28,831 nt of DNA. It comes from an uncultured Collinsella sp. (GTDB taxonomy: Bacteria > Actinomycetota > Coriobacteriia > Coriobacteriales > Coriobacteriaceae). The stretch covers positions 1 to 28,831 of the forward strand of contig CATVZP010000018.1 of NCBI GenBank assembly GCA_958348565.1, written 5' to 3'. Below the pieces are notes generated by a model. The model was not told where the DNA came from. It searched no databases and was given only the letters and a program-made list of their open reading frames with translations. Both the position numbers and the translations under genes were made by a program. Shown here piece by piece: positions 1-7,145 of this stretch (positions are counted from its first letter, which is position 1; each line of letters starts with the position of its first letter).

Positions 1-48
1 GAGGCCGAGCGCAAAATGGATTCTAAAAAACACCTTGCCAAATAGGAG

Positions 49-117
49 CGTCAGCACGAGGCCCGCTTATCCGCAGCTCCGAAGGAGCAGGATAAGCGGG
101 CCTCAAGTGCGAGGACG
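49..117 (-). terminator. Nested hairpin element A downstream of thrB
   Basis: Seen: 58-72 and 90-104 form a perfect 15-bp stem. A shorter outer pairing follows (54-57 with 107-110, and 49-52 with 114-117). Read on the minus strand, the direction of thrB transcription, the order is CGTCCTCG, left arm, TCCTGCTCCTTCGGAGC core, right arm. A run of six T on that strand lies beyond it (25-30). It starts about 50 nt after the thrB stop, so it is probably a terminator or 3' UTR structure. Copies at 5473-5602 and 14162-14282 share the CGTCCTCG box; the first also shares the apical core. Positions 1-48 hold nothing else I can identify. Confidence 0.6.
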
Positions 118-166
118 TTTTTAAGGGGATGCCCCTGGATGGCCCGGTGGGACCGACCGGCGATGT

Positions 167-1048
167 CTACAGGTACTCGATCTGGGCGCCTTCCGTGTCG
201 CACGTCAGAATGTGCGTGTCACACTTGGGGAACTGTTCACGCAGTTTGACCTGCAGGAACTTTGCCACGATGGTGTCGTCGGTCACAGCCATGAGGGTCG
301 AGCCGGAGCCACTGATCCAGATGGTCTTGGCGCCTCCGTTAAGGCAGGTGTCGCGCACAGCGTTGTAGTCGGGGATGAGGCGGCGACGATAGGGCTCCTG
401 AATGCGGTCGTCATTAGCGGCGGCAATCAGGTCCAGATCGCCGGTCTCCAGGCCGCGCGTCATGCCGGCGATGCGGCCCATTTGCCATACGGCGGTGGAG
501 AGTGGAATCTCCTGCGGCACAACCTTGCGCGCCTCGCTCGTATGCACCTCGTAGGGCGGAATCACGGTAATAAAACGCAAGCGATCGCTCACCTCGTAGC
601 GCAGGCACTGGGGCAGCAAGTCGGTCGGCGTAAAGGAGCAGACGGCACCTCCCAGGATAGCGGGGGCGACGTTATCGGGATGGCCCTCGACCTCGGTGGC
701 GATGCGGACGAGCTCGGCGCGGTCGACGGTGTGGCCTGTCAGCGCGGCAGCAGCCATGATGCCGGCGACGACGCAGGTGGAGCTGGAACCCAGGCCGCGG
801 GCGACGGGCACGTCGGTCTGAATGTCGATAGCAACGGGAAAAGCCGGCTCGCCCCAGGCGGCCAGAGCGTCGACAAAGCTCACATAGACCAGGTTATTCT
901 CGTTTTGGAACTCTTCGGGGCAGCCCGTGATGGTGAGCTTGTCAGCGCGCTCGAAGGTGAAGTGCGAGTAGAGGCTGACGGCCATGCCGAGGGTGTCGTA
1001 GCCGATGCCTAGGTTGGCGCTGGTTGCTGGGACGGTGATTTTGATCAT
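167..1048 (-). CDS. thrB: Homoserine kinase
   Basis: Cytoplasmic GHMP-family kinase that phosphorylates homoserine to O-phosphohomoserine, the substrate of threonine synthase. The protein is 293 aa, usual for ThrB. Seen: N-terminal PATSANLGIGYDTLG (residues 7-21), the GHMP phosphate-binding loop PVARGLGSSS (81-90), and a C-terminal ISGSGSTLMAV glycine-rich motif. The ATG at 1048 is chosen because AGGAGG lies 5-7 nt upstream and the protein then begins MIKITVPATSAN as in the family; a longer in-frame reading would run back into a hairpin. It lies downstream of thrC on the same strand with about 200 nt between, and that spacer is mostly a large palindrome, so the two genes may be expressed unequally from one transcript. 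Function is assigned by family motifs. Confidence 0.95.
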   Translation of the reverse strand: MIKITVPATSANLGIGYDTLGMAVSLYSHFTFERADKLTITGCPEEFQNENNLVYVSFVDALAAWGEPAFPVAIDIQTDVPVARGLGSSSTCVVAGIMAAAALTGHTVDRAELVRIATEVEGHPDNVAPAILGGAVCSFTPTDLLPQCLRYEVSDRLRFITVIPPYEVHTSEARKVVPQEIPLSTAVWQMGRIAGMTRGLETGDLDLIAAANDDRIQEPYRRRLIPDYNAVRDTCLNGGAKTIWISGSGSTLMAVTDDTIVAKFLQVKLREQFPKCDTHILTCDTEGAQIEYL

Positions 1049-1062
1049 GTGGGTCCTCCTGG

Positions 1063-1174
1063 GCGGGTCTGGCCGTTTAGTTCGCTGCTCGGGCAGTCCT
1101 GGCTCGCTCGGAAAGCACATTAAGTGCTTTCCGGCTCGTGCGGAACTCGCGACGAACTAAACGGCCAGACCCGC
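1063..1174 (-). repeat. Nested palindrome between thrC and thrB (element C)
   Basis: Seen: perfect 22-bp outer arms at 1063-1084 and 1153-1174, and a perfect 9-bp inner stem at 1110-1118/1124-1132 with a 5-nt loop. It lies 75 nt after the thrC stop, and its 3' arm ends two bases before the AGGAGG of thrB. The architecture resembles elements A, B and D (outer stem, internal loop, inner stem-loop), but only a weak version of their CGTCCTCG box is present (CGTCGCGAG). Possible roles, by inference: attenuation between thrC and thrB, transcript processing, or a mobile palindrome. Confidence 0.7.
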
Positions 1175-1249
1175 TCGCATGCTCGTCATCATCCCGAAAG
1201 CTAAATAAAAAGAAGGTGCGCCGGCTTTCGCCGGCGCTTAATAAGGGAT

Positions 1250-2767
1250 CTAGTTGGTGCTCATTCGTTTTGCTGCGGACTCGACGTAGCTTGCCATCTC
1301 ATCGACGTCGCAGACGTCTTCGAAGCGGACGGGTTTGGATTCGAGTTCGGCGAGCTGGGTCGGGGCGACCGTGTTGGTGGCCTGCTCGAGCACACGCATA
1401 GCCTCAAAATCATCTTCGGGAACGTCGAGGCCCAGGGCGTCGCAGCAGGCGCGCGGGAACTTGTAGGGGCTGGCGGTCGAAAGCAGCACGCGGGCCTTGG
1501 CACCCTCGGCGGGAACGACCTGCTCAAAGACGTGATAGCCGCAGGCGGTGTGCGGGTCGATCACGTAGCCGTTCGCATCCCAGCAACTCTTGATGGCAGC
1601 GCGGACCTCGTCCTCGCTGGCCCAACCGCAGCCAAAGACGCTCTGAATCTTTGCCAGCAGGTCGGCGGGAACCTCGTAGCGACCAGTCTGTGCCAGCTGC
1701 TCCATAAGGCCGGCAACAAGCTCGCAGTCGCCATCGGACAGGAAGTACAGCATGCGCTCCAGATTGGAGCTAATAAGGATGTCCATCGACGGCGAGATGG
1801 TCGTGAAGAACGGGCGGTTACGGTCGTAAACGCCGGTGGTCAGGAAGTCGGCAAGCACGTTGTTCTTGTCGCTCGCCACGACGAGCTTGGCGACGGGCAG
1901 ACCCATGCGCTTGGCGTAGTAGCCGGCCAGGATATCGCCAAAATTGCCGGTCGGTACGCAGAACTCCACGGCGTCGCCGGCCTCGATGGCGCCGGCGCGC
2001 AGCAGCTGCGCATAGGCGGCAAAGTAGTAGACGACCTGCGGTACCAGGCGGCCGACGTTGATGGAGTTGGCGCTCGAAAGCACCGTGCCGGCGGCCTCCA
2101 GACGCTCGGCAAGCTCCTTATCGGCAAAGATGCGCTTGACGGCGCTCTGGGCGTCGTCAAAGTTGCCGCGGATACCGCAGACGGCGACGTTGTCGCCCTC
2201 CTGCGTGGACATCTGCAGGTTCTGGACGCGGCTGACCTTGCCCTCGGGATAAAAGACGGTGATGCCTGTGCCCGGAGCGTCGGCAAAACCGGCGACCGCG
2301 GCCTTGCCGGTGTCGCCCGACGTGGCGGTGACGATCATGATGCGCTCGGCGCCGCCGTCCTTGGCGGAAGTGCGGGCCATGAGGCGGGGGAGCATCTGCA
2401 GGGCGACGTCCTTGAAGGCACTCGTGGGACCGCCAAAGAGCTCCATCACATAGGTCTGGGGGGCGTCGGCGCCCGGCGCAGCGTCGAGTTTGACGAGCGG
2501 CGTAACCTCTTCACTCGCGAACGTGCCGCGGTATGCCTCGTCGACACACGCCGAAATTTCTTCGGCCGTGTAATCATTCAGTAACATTCCCAACACATCT
2601 TGAGCGATTTCAAAGTACGATTTATCTGCAAGCGAGCTGATATCGACCTGCTGGGTGCCGAGCTCGTCCGAGACAAACAAACCCCCGTCGGGAGCGATGC
2701 CGGTACGGATTGCCACCTTACTTGAGCACGATAAAGTGCGTCCTCGTGTACTATGATAAGTTCCCAT
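1250..2767 (-). CDS. thrC: Threonine synthase
   Basis: PLP-dependent enzyme converting O-phosphohomoserine to threonine. The protein is 505 aa, in the range of the long bacterial/fungal-type threonine synthases. Seen: an N-terminal domain starting MGTYHSTRG, the PLP-lysine segment GGPTSAFKDVALQ with K119, the phosphate/PLP-binding TATSGDTGKAAVAGF, and PTGNFGDILAGYYAKRMGLP further on. The ATG at 2767 is preferred: GAGGAG sits about 9 nt upstream, and MGTYHSTRG matches the usual N-terminus, whereas a start at 2812 would add 15 non-conserved residues. It is transcribed divergently from aspartate kinase across a 104-bp gap, so the promoters probably share that gap. thrB follows on the same strand. 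No T-box or leader peptide was recognised in the short upstream region. Confidence 0.95.
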   Translation of the reverse strand: MGTYHSTRGRTLSCSSKVAIRTGIAPDGGLFVSDELGTQQVDISSLADKSYFEIAQDVLGMLLNDYTAEEISACVDEAYRGTFASEEVTPLVKLDAAPGADAPQTYVMELFGGPTSAFKDVALQMLPRLMARTSAKDGGAERIMIVTATSGDTGKAAVAGFADAPGTGITVFYPEGKVSRVQNLQMSTQEGDNVAVCGIRGNFDDAQSAVKRIFADKELAERLEAAGTVLSSANSINVGRLVPQVVYYFAAYAQLLRAGAIEAGDAVEFCVPTGNFGDILAGYYAKRMGLPVAKLVVASDKNNVLADFLTTGVYDRNRPFFTTISPSMDILISSNLERMLYFLSDGDCELVAGLMEQLAQTGRYEVPADLLAKIQSVFGCGWASEDEVRAAIKSCWDANGYVIDPHTACGYHVFEQVVPAEGAKARVLLSTASPYKFPRACCDALGLDVPEDDFEAMRVLEQATNTVAPTQLAELESKPVRFEDVCDVDEMASYVESAAKRMSTN

Positions 2768-2871
2768 ATAACACTGCTCCTCGGATGCCTTGGTCCCAAT
2801 CGGTGAAACCATGGTATCAGAGCGCGCAAAATAGGTTCGCAGAGGCTTTTTAGAAAGGTAACCTCCAGCCC

Positions 2872-4260
2872 ATGATTAAGATTGCCAAGTTTGGCGGCTC
2901 GTCGGTCGCCGACGCCGAACACTTCAAAAAGATCAAGGCCATCGTCGACGCCGACCCTGCCCGCCGTTTTGTGGTGGTTTCCGCCTGCGGCCGCCGCTTT
3001 AAGGGCGACACCAAGGTGACCGACCTGCTCTACCTGGTTAACGCGCACGTTAAGTATCACGTGTCGTGCGAGGAGCTACTCGAGGACATTGGCCAGCGCT
3101 ATTTTGATATCGCTGACGAGCTGGAGCTCACCTATCCCATCCGCGAGGAGTTTGCGGCCTTTGCCGAGCGCGCCCGCTCAGGCGGCTACTCCACCGAGGA
3201 GCTTGTGAGCCGCGGCGAGTACTTTACCGCTCGCCTGATGGCCGAGTACCTGGGCCTGCCGTTCCTGGACGCCGTGACGGTCGTTGCGTTCCATCACGAC
3301 GGTACGCTCAGCATGAATCGTACCTCCGAGCTGGTGCAGGAGTACGGTCAGCAGGGCGGCTTTGTTATGCCCGGTTTCTATGGCGCAACGCGTGAGGGCC
3401 AGATCAAGCTGCTCGACCGTGGCGGCGGCGATATCTCGGGCTCGATTTTGGCTAAGTGCCTGGGTGCCGACCTGTACGAGAACTGGACCGACGTCTCGGG
3501 CTTCTATTCTGCCGATCCGCGTATTGTTCCCGAGGCTCAGCCCATTGCGCGCGTTACCTACGAGGAGCTGCGCGAGCTTTCTTACATGGGCGCAAGCGTC
3601 CTGCACGAGGAGGCTGTGTTCCCCGTGCGCGAGGCCGGTATTCCGCTAGTCATCAAGAACACCAATGCGCCGCAGGACCCCGGCACCATCATTAGCGAGA
3701 CGGCTGACGAGGGCGAGGCAGAGCCCATCATTACCGGCGTGACCGGCAAGCGCGGCTTTGTCGCCATCAACGTCGCCCGCGACCGCACCAAGCCTCGTGT
3801 CGGCTTTATGCGCCGTGCGCTTTCGGTCTTCGAGCGTTATGACGTTTCCGTCGAGCATATGCCCACCGGTGTCGACCGCTTTGGCGCCGTGGTGCAGGAG
3901 CAGGACGTTCACGATTCGCTGTACTCGCTCGTGGGCGACATTCAGCAGGAGGTCGAGCCGCTCGAGATCGAGGTTGTCGAGGGCCTGGCGCTTATCGCGA
4001 CCGTCGGCCGTAACCTGCGTGGCCGCGCAGGTATCTCGGGCCATCTGTTTGGCATGCTTGGCCAGGCCGGCGTGAGCGTGCGCATGATTTCGCAGAGCTG
4101 CGACGAGATCAACATCATTATCGGTGTCGAGGAGAAGGACTTCGACCTGGCGATTCAGACCATCTACCGTGCCTTCTCCGATGAGAACGGCATTGTGAAG
4201 GTCTCCGACCTGGAGGTCCCCGCACCGGTCGATCCCGCCCTGGCCGCACTCCGCAAGTAG
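2872..4260 (+). CDS. lysC: Aspartate kinase
   Basis: Phosphorylates aspartate, the first step to lysine, threonine and methionine. The protein is 462 aa and monofunctional, with no homoserine dehydrogenase domain. Seen: the amino-acid-kinase start KIAKFGGSSVADA, the substrate/ATP-binding stretch WTDVSGFYSADPRIVP, and YMGASVLHEEAVFPV. The C-terminal third carries two ACT-type regulatory segments, including FMRRALSVFERYDVSVEHM and GISGHLFGMLGQAGVSV, so feedback inhibition by an end-product amino acid is expected from the family. A purine-rich AAAGG lies about 12 nt before the ATG. asd follows after 174 bp, with a hairpin between. The symbol lysC is conventional; the sequence cannot say which amino acid inhibits it. 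Confidence 0.93.
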   Translation: MIKIAKFGGSSVADAEHFKKIKAIVDADPARRFVVVSACGRRFKGDTKVTDLLYLVNAHVKYHVSCEELLEDIGQRYFDIADELELTYPIREEFAAFAERARSGGYSTEELVSRGEYFTARLMAEYLGLPFLDAVTVVAFHHDGTLSMNRTSELVQEYGQQGGFVMPGFYGATREGQIKLLDRGGGDISGSILAKCLGADLYENWTDVSGFYSADPRIVPEAQPIARVTYEELRELSYMGASVLHEEAVFPVREAGIPLVIKNTNAPQDPGTIISETADEGEAEPIITGVTGKRGFVAINVARDRTKPRVGFMRRALSVFERYDVSVEHMPTGVDRFGAVVQEQDVHDSLYSLVGDIQQEVEPLEIEVVEGLALIATVGRNLRGRAGISGHLFGMLGQAGVSVRMISQSCDEINIIIGVEEKDFDLAIQTIYRAFSDENGIVKVSDLEVPAPVDPALAALRK

Positions 4261-4333
4261 CTGCCGTCCCGGTGCATTTTTGGGACAAGTGCCAAAAATC
4301 TACGGCGGGGCGTTTCGTTTCGGTTTCGTTTCG

Positions 4334-4360
4334 ACGGGGCGGGTTTCGTGTCCGCCCCGT
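4334..4360 (+). terminator. Hairpin between aspartate kinase and asd
   Basis: Seen: a 9-bp GC-rich stem, ACGGGGCGG (4334-4342) with CCGCCCCGT (4352-4360), and a 9-nt loop, followed by the short pyrimidine stretch TTCTTGT. It could be a weak terminator or attenuator lowering read-through from aspartate kinase into asd. The T tract is poor, so confidence is modest. Confidence 0.45.
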
Positions 4361-4434
4361 TCTTGTATACACTGGCAACAATAATCAGCCTGCTCGGCGT
4401 GCGGGCAAAAGCCAAAACCTTTAAAGGGGGAAGC

Positions 4435-5460
4435 ATGAAACAGTACACGGTTGCTATTTTGGGCGCGACGGGAGCCGTGGGCACCCAGATGCTCGAGTGC
4501 CTCAACGAGCAGGAGTTCCCGGTCGGCAAGCTCAAGCTGTTGGCAAGTGCACGCTCCGCGGGCAAGACCGTTGAGTTCCGCGGCGAGCAGATCGTGATCG
4601 AAGAGGCTTGCCCCGAGGCCTTTGAGGGCTGTGATATTGTGCTCGGAGCCGCCGGCGACGATATCGCCAAGGAGCTGCTGCCCGAGGCCGTCAAGCGCGG
4701 CGCCGTCGTGGTCGACAACAGCCATGCCTTCCGTATGGATCCCGAGGTGCCGCTGGTCGTGCCCGAGATCAATGCCGACGATATCAAGTGGCATCACGGC
4801 CTTATCGCCAACCCCAACTGTGCGACCATTATCGGTCTGGTTCCCACGTGGCCGCTGCACCAGCTCGCCGGCGTGAAGCGTATGATCGTCTCGACGTATC
4901 AGGCGGCTTCGGGTGCCGGCGCTCCCGGTATGGCCGAGCTCGAGGCCCAGCTGGCCGCCCTGGGCCGTGGCGAGGAGATTCCCGAGCCGCGCGCATTTGC
5001 CGCCCAGCTCGCGAGCAACTTGATTCCGCAGATCGGTGGCGTCAAGGAGGAGGGCTTTACCTCCGAGGAGATGAAGCTGCAAAACGAGGGCCGCAAGATC
5101 ATGCACCTGCCCGAGCTGCGCGTGAACTGCACCTGCGTGCGCGTGCCCGTGCTGCGTTCGCACTCCGAGAGCATTACGCTCGAGTTTGAGCGCGATATTA
5201 CGGTGGAAGAGGCCCGTGCTGCGCTGGCTGCTGCTCCCGGCGTCAAGCTGGTTGACGATATGGCTGCCGAGGATGCACACGACCGCTTCCCCATGCCGAT
5301 GGACACCTCCGACCAGGACCTGATTTGGGTCGGCCGCGTGCGCCGCGACATCTCGAACCCCGAGGTTGCGCGCGGCATCACCTTCTGGTGCTGCGGCGAC
5401 CAAATCCGTAAGGGCGCGGCAACCAACGCCGTCCAGATCGCTAAGCTGCTCTGCGAGTAG
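4435..5460 (+). CDS. asd: Aspartate-semialdehyde dehydrogenase
   Basis: NADPH-dependent reduction of aspartyl phosphate to aspartate semialdehyde, the branch-point metabolite for lysine (and cell-wall diaminopimelate) and homoserine. The protein is 341 aa, typical. Seen: N-terminal nucleotide-binding GATGAVGTQML (residues 10-20), the catalytic cysteine in ANPNCATI (C129), the active-site region around YQAASGAGAPG, and the conserved RVPVLRSHSE with the catalytic-region histidine. The ATG at 4435 has AAAGGGGG 5-12 nt upstream and gives the canonical start MKQYTVAILGATGAVG; a longer reading would pass through the upstream hairpin. It follows aspartate kinase on the same strand, and a very long nested hairpin starts 12 nt after its stop. 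Confidence 0.95.
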   Translation: MKQYTVAILGATGAVGTQMLECLNEQEFPVGKLKLLASARSAGKTVEFRGEQIVIEEACPEAFEGCDIVLGAAGDDIAKELLPEAVKRGAVVVDNSHAFRMDPEVPLVVPEINADDIKWHHGLIANPNCATIIGLVPTWPLHQLAGVKRMIVSTYQAASGAGAPGMAELEAQLAALGRGEEIPEPRAFAAQLASNLIPQIGGVKEEGFTSEEMKLQNEGRKIMHLPELRVNCTCVRVPVLRSHSESITLEFERDITVEEARAALAAAPGVKLVDDMAAEDAHDRFPMPMDTSDQDLIWVGRVRRDISNPEVARGITFWCCGDQIRKGAATNAVQIAKLLCE

Positions 5461-5472
5461 TGTGACCTGTCC

Positions 5473-5602
5473 GGCGGGGGCCGGGCTTAGTTTTCAGAAC
5501 GTCCTCGACCATGTGTGGCGCCTTGTCCTGCTCCTTCGGAGCCGCGGACAAGGCGCCACACTGGTCTGCGGAGTGTTCTGAAAACTAAGCCCGGCCCCCG
5601 CC
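5473..5602 (+). terminator. Nested hairpin element B downstream of asd
   Basis: Seen: a perfect 28-bp outer stem (5473-5500 with 5575-5602). Inside it, a 21-bp inner stem with one bulged base (5507-5528 with 5546-5566) is capped by GCTCC-TTC-GGAGC. The unpaired 5' side of the internal loop contributes to CGTCCTCG (5500-5507), and the 3' side holds TGCGGAGT. It begins 12 nt after the asd stop. It is the most complete member of the family that includes 49-117 and 14162-14282. There is no T tract, so it is not a textbook intrinsic terminator. Confidence 0.75.
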
Positions 5603-5710
5603 TGCGGTGACGCTGTTACGAGCGGCCTGCGATGGGGGCGTTGTTGGTTGGGGCCGCTGGGCTGATGGGAGCACGTGGCTGTTGTGGGCCCTGGTCCCGG
5701 CGGCGGCCTC

Positions 5711-5860
5711 GGCGCTTTGCGCCTGCCGCCTTGGGGGACTGCGGAGCGCGGCCGGCAGCCGCGGCGCGCTGCGCCTGCTGCCTGAGGTGACTGCGGGCCG
5801 TGACGGCAGCCGCGGCGCTGTCGCGCCTGCTGCCTGGGGTGACTTTGGGGTTGGAGTGAA
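5711..5860. repeat. Degenerate 51-52 bp tandem repeat
   Basis: Seen: three successive, diverged copies starting at 5711, 5763 and 5814. Each runs from GGCGC through GCGCCTGC(C/T)GCC to a GGTGACT-like segment, and the first two end in GGCAGCCGC. The units are 52 and 51 bp, with a partial third. An open frame crosses them (5607-6065), but its product is low-complexity Ala/Gly/Arg with no recognisable domain, so I do not call it a gene. The stretch 5603-5710 shows nothing further. Confidence 0.55.
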
Positions 5861-5866
5861 TCGGGG

Positions 5867-6038
5867 TCTAATACTTTCCCGAGAAGTGAACGACCTTATT
5901 TTGACCCCCGAAGCATTGGCATATTCTGACCGCTATTTCCTGCGGTTTTGCAGCGCGAATCCTGCGGTTTTCTCGTCTAAAGGTGTGGATGCTCCGGGGC
6001 TTCGTTTTTACTCGTTCACTTCTCGGGAAAGTATTAGA
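5867..6038. mobile_element. MITE-like element with 27-bp perfect terminal inverted repeats
   Basis: Seen: 5867-5893 is the exact reverse complement of 6012-6038 (27/27). A second, inner pairing exists (CCCCGAAGC near 5906-5914 with GCTCCGGGG at 5991-5999), so the whole 172-bp unit is quasi-palindromic. The interior is less GC-rich than the flanks and has a direct repeat TCCTGCGGTTTT. It carries no coding capacity for a transposase. No clear target-site duplication is visible. By structure it fits a non-autonomous element moved in trans, or a fixed palindromic repeat. The remaining gene-free sequence, 6039-6190, shows nothing I can name. Confidence 0.55.
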
Positions 6039-6203
6039 GCTCAGCTGATTGAGGTACCACTCTAGCGTCGATGCCCCGCGTCTTCTTCGCTTGATTGGGG
6101 AAAACAGCCTCGCTTAAGCAATTGCGAGCCCGCCCAGACGTATCTGCAGGGTTGTCTGCACAATTCGCGGTATTATGTTGCGGAGTTTTGAAAGGAGCCG
6201 CTG

Positions 6204-6782
6204 GTGGTCACGACGACGTTTGCTTCGCCTTTGGGCGAAATCCTGCTTGCCGCTGATGGCCGCGGTCTGACGGGACTTTGGTTTGAGGGGCAGGAGCACT
6301 TTGGCTCCACGCTTCTCAAAGAAGATGCGGAGCACGTTGAAGGCGCCGATGCGGTCTCCGGTATTGGTGGCATGTCTTCGGTGAGTCCGGCAAATGGTGC
6401 GGCTTCTTCGGTGCTTGAGCGCTCTTGGGCTTGGCTGAATGCTTATTTTGCGGGGCAGGAGCCTCGGTTTACGCCGCCGTTGCATATGATTGGCACGGCG
6501 TTTCAGCGCGAGGTTTGGTTTGAGCTGCTTTCTATCCCGCGTGGCGAGGTCGCTACGTATGGTGAGATCGCCCAGTGTGTTGCGGCTCGACATCGTGTAC
6601 CGGGAAACGAAGCACCTGTTGTGTCTCCCCGTGCCGTGGGGGCCGCGGTCGCGCGGAATCCCATTTCGATTATCGTGCCGTGCCATCGCGTGGTTGCCGC
6701 CGACGGCTCGCTTAACGGATATGCCGGCGGGCTTGATCGCAAGGAGTGGCTGCTTCGGCTTGAGGGCGCGTACGAGGAATAG
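6204..6782 (+). CDS. ogt: Methylated-DNA--protein-cysteine S-methyltransferase
   Basis: Suicide repair protein that transfers alkyl groups from O6-alkylguanine in DNA to its own cysteine. The protein is 192 aa. Seen: the active-site motif IIVPCHRVV with C160, the helix-turn-helix region GEVATYGEIAQCVAA (residues 114-128), RAVGAAVARNP (arginine-finger region), and C-terminal GYAGGLDRKEWLLRLE. The GTG start at 6204 is chosen because AAAGGAG ends 6 nt upstream. Two stretches are longer than in typical Ogt proteins: a Ser/Gly/Ala-rich segment at 44-72, and about 10 extra residues between the HTH and RAVG (130-142). It stands alone and converges with the gene remnants to its right. No LexA-type box is apparent upstream. 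Confidence 0.92.
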   Translation: MVTTTFASPLGEILLAADGRGLTGLWFEGQEHFGSTLLKEDAEHVEGADAVSGIGGMSSVSPANGAASSVLERSWAWLNAYFAGQEPRFTPPLHMIGTAFQREVWFELLSIPRGEVATYGEIAQCVAARHRVPGNEAPVVSPRAVGAAVARNPISIIVPCHRVVAADGSLNGYAGGLDRKEWLLRLEGAYEE

Positions 6783-6822
6783 CGCCAGGGCACTTTGCAT
6801 AGCCAAGACGCCGTGAAAGAAT

Positions 6823-6899
6823 GGGATGCGCTTTCCGAATGGCATTCCAAGCGGAAACCGTGTCCCGGAATACAGCCTCAGAGTGGGACGCCGTTTCCG
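6823..6899. repeat. Three-segment inverted repeat able to form two alternative hairpins
   Basis: Seen: the middle segment 6852-6866 is near-complementary both to 6823-6837 (12 of 15 Watson-Crick plus one G-U) and to 6885-6899 (13 of 15). The two hairpins exclude each other. The element lies in the convergent gap after ogt. No T tract follows either hairpin. It may be a compound terminator or a partly duplicated palindromic repeat. Confidence 0.5.
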
Positions 6900-6926
6900 G
6901 TTGAGACCACCTGCTTGGACATCCAT

Positions 6927-7145
6927 CTACGCCCGCTTCTGCAGGGCATAGATCGACTTATCCATGTTGAACAGGTAAGCCGCGACGCAGGCGATGAAGA
7001 ACGCCGGCAGATTACCGAAACCGAAGACTTCGCAGCCAATCAGGATGGGTGCGAGCAGCGTATTGGTGGCGCTGCCAAAGACGGCGGCGTATCCCAGCGC
7101 GGCACAAAGCGCGATGGACATGCCGAGTCGAGCCTCGTTATGGCG
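6927..7145 (-). pseudogene. C-terminal remnant of a ClC-family chloride channel/exchanger
   Basis: About 65-70 residues with the character of the last helices of ClC proteins: ALGYAAVFGSATNT, APILIGCEVFG and AAYLFNMDKSIYALQ, ending at a normal stop. ClC proteins are usually over 400 aa, so the N-terminal 80% or more is missing. Upstream the frame runs directly into an unrelated Abi-family fragment on the same strand, so this looks like a deletion junction, not a small protein. The exact left limit of the homologous part is uncertain, roughly 7120-7150. Confidence 0.6.

Noticed and set aside
212..1012. Long plus-strand frame opposite thrB (266 codons)
   Set aside because: Antisense shadow of thrB caused by high GC codon bias; the minus-strand protein has clear GHMP kinase motifs. 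Similar shadows oppose thrC (1532-2584), asd (4300-5403), the Ntn hydrolase (15555-16664) and the M18 peptidase (16607-18046).
1049..1120. N-terminal extension of ThrB
   Set aside because: Would translate part of the palindrome; the AGGAGG and the conserved start MIKITVPATSAN place the start at 1048.
2768..2871. T-box, riboswitch or leader-peptide attenuator for the thr/lysC genes
   Set aside because: The divergent gap is only 104 bp, and no leader peptide rich in Thr codons or T-box motif was found.
5607..6065. 152-codon open frame on the plus strand after asd
   Set aside because: The product is low-complexity at its N-terminus, crosses the tandem repeat and the MITE-like element, has no recognisable domain and no convincing ribosome-binding site.
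6927..7121. A 64-aa intact small membrane protein
   Set aside because: Matches only the C-terminal helices of ClC channels and has no ribosome-binding site; better read as a gene remnant.
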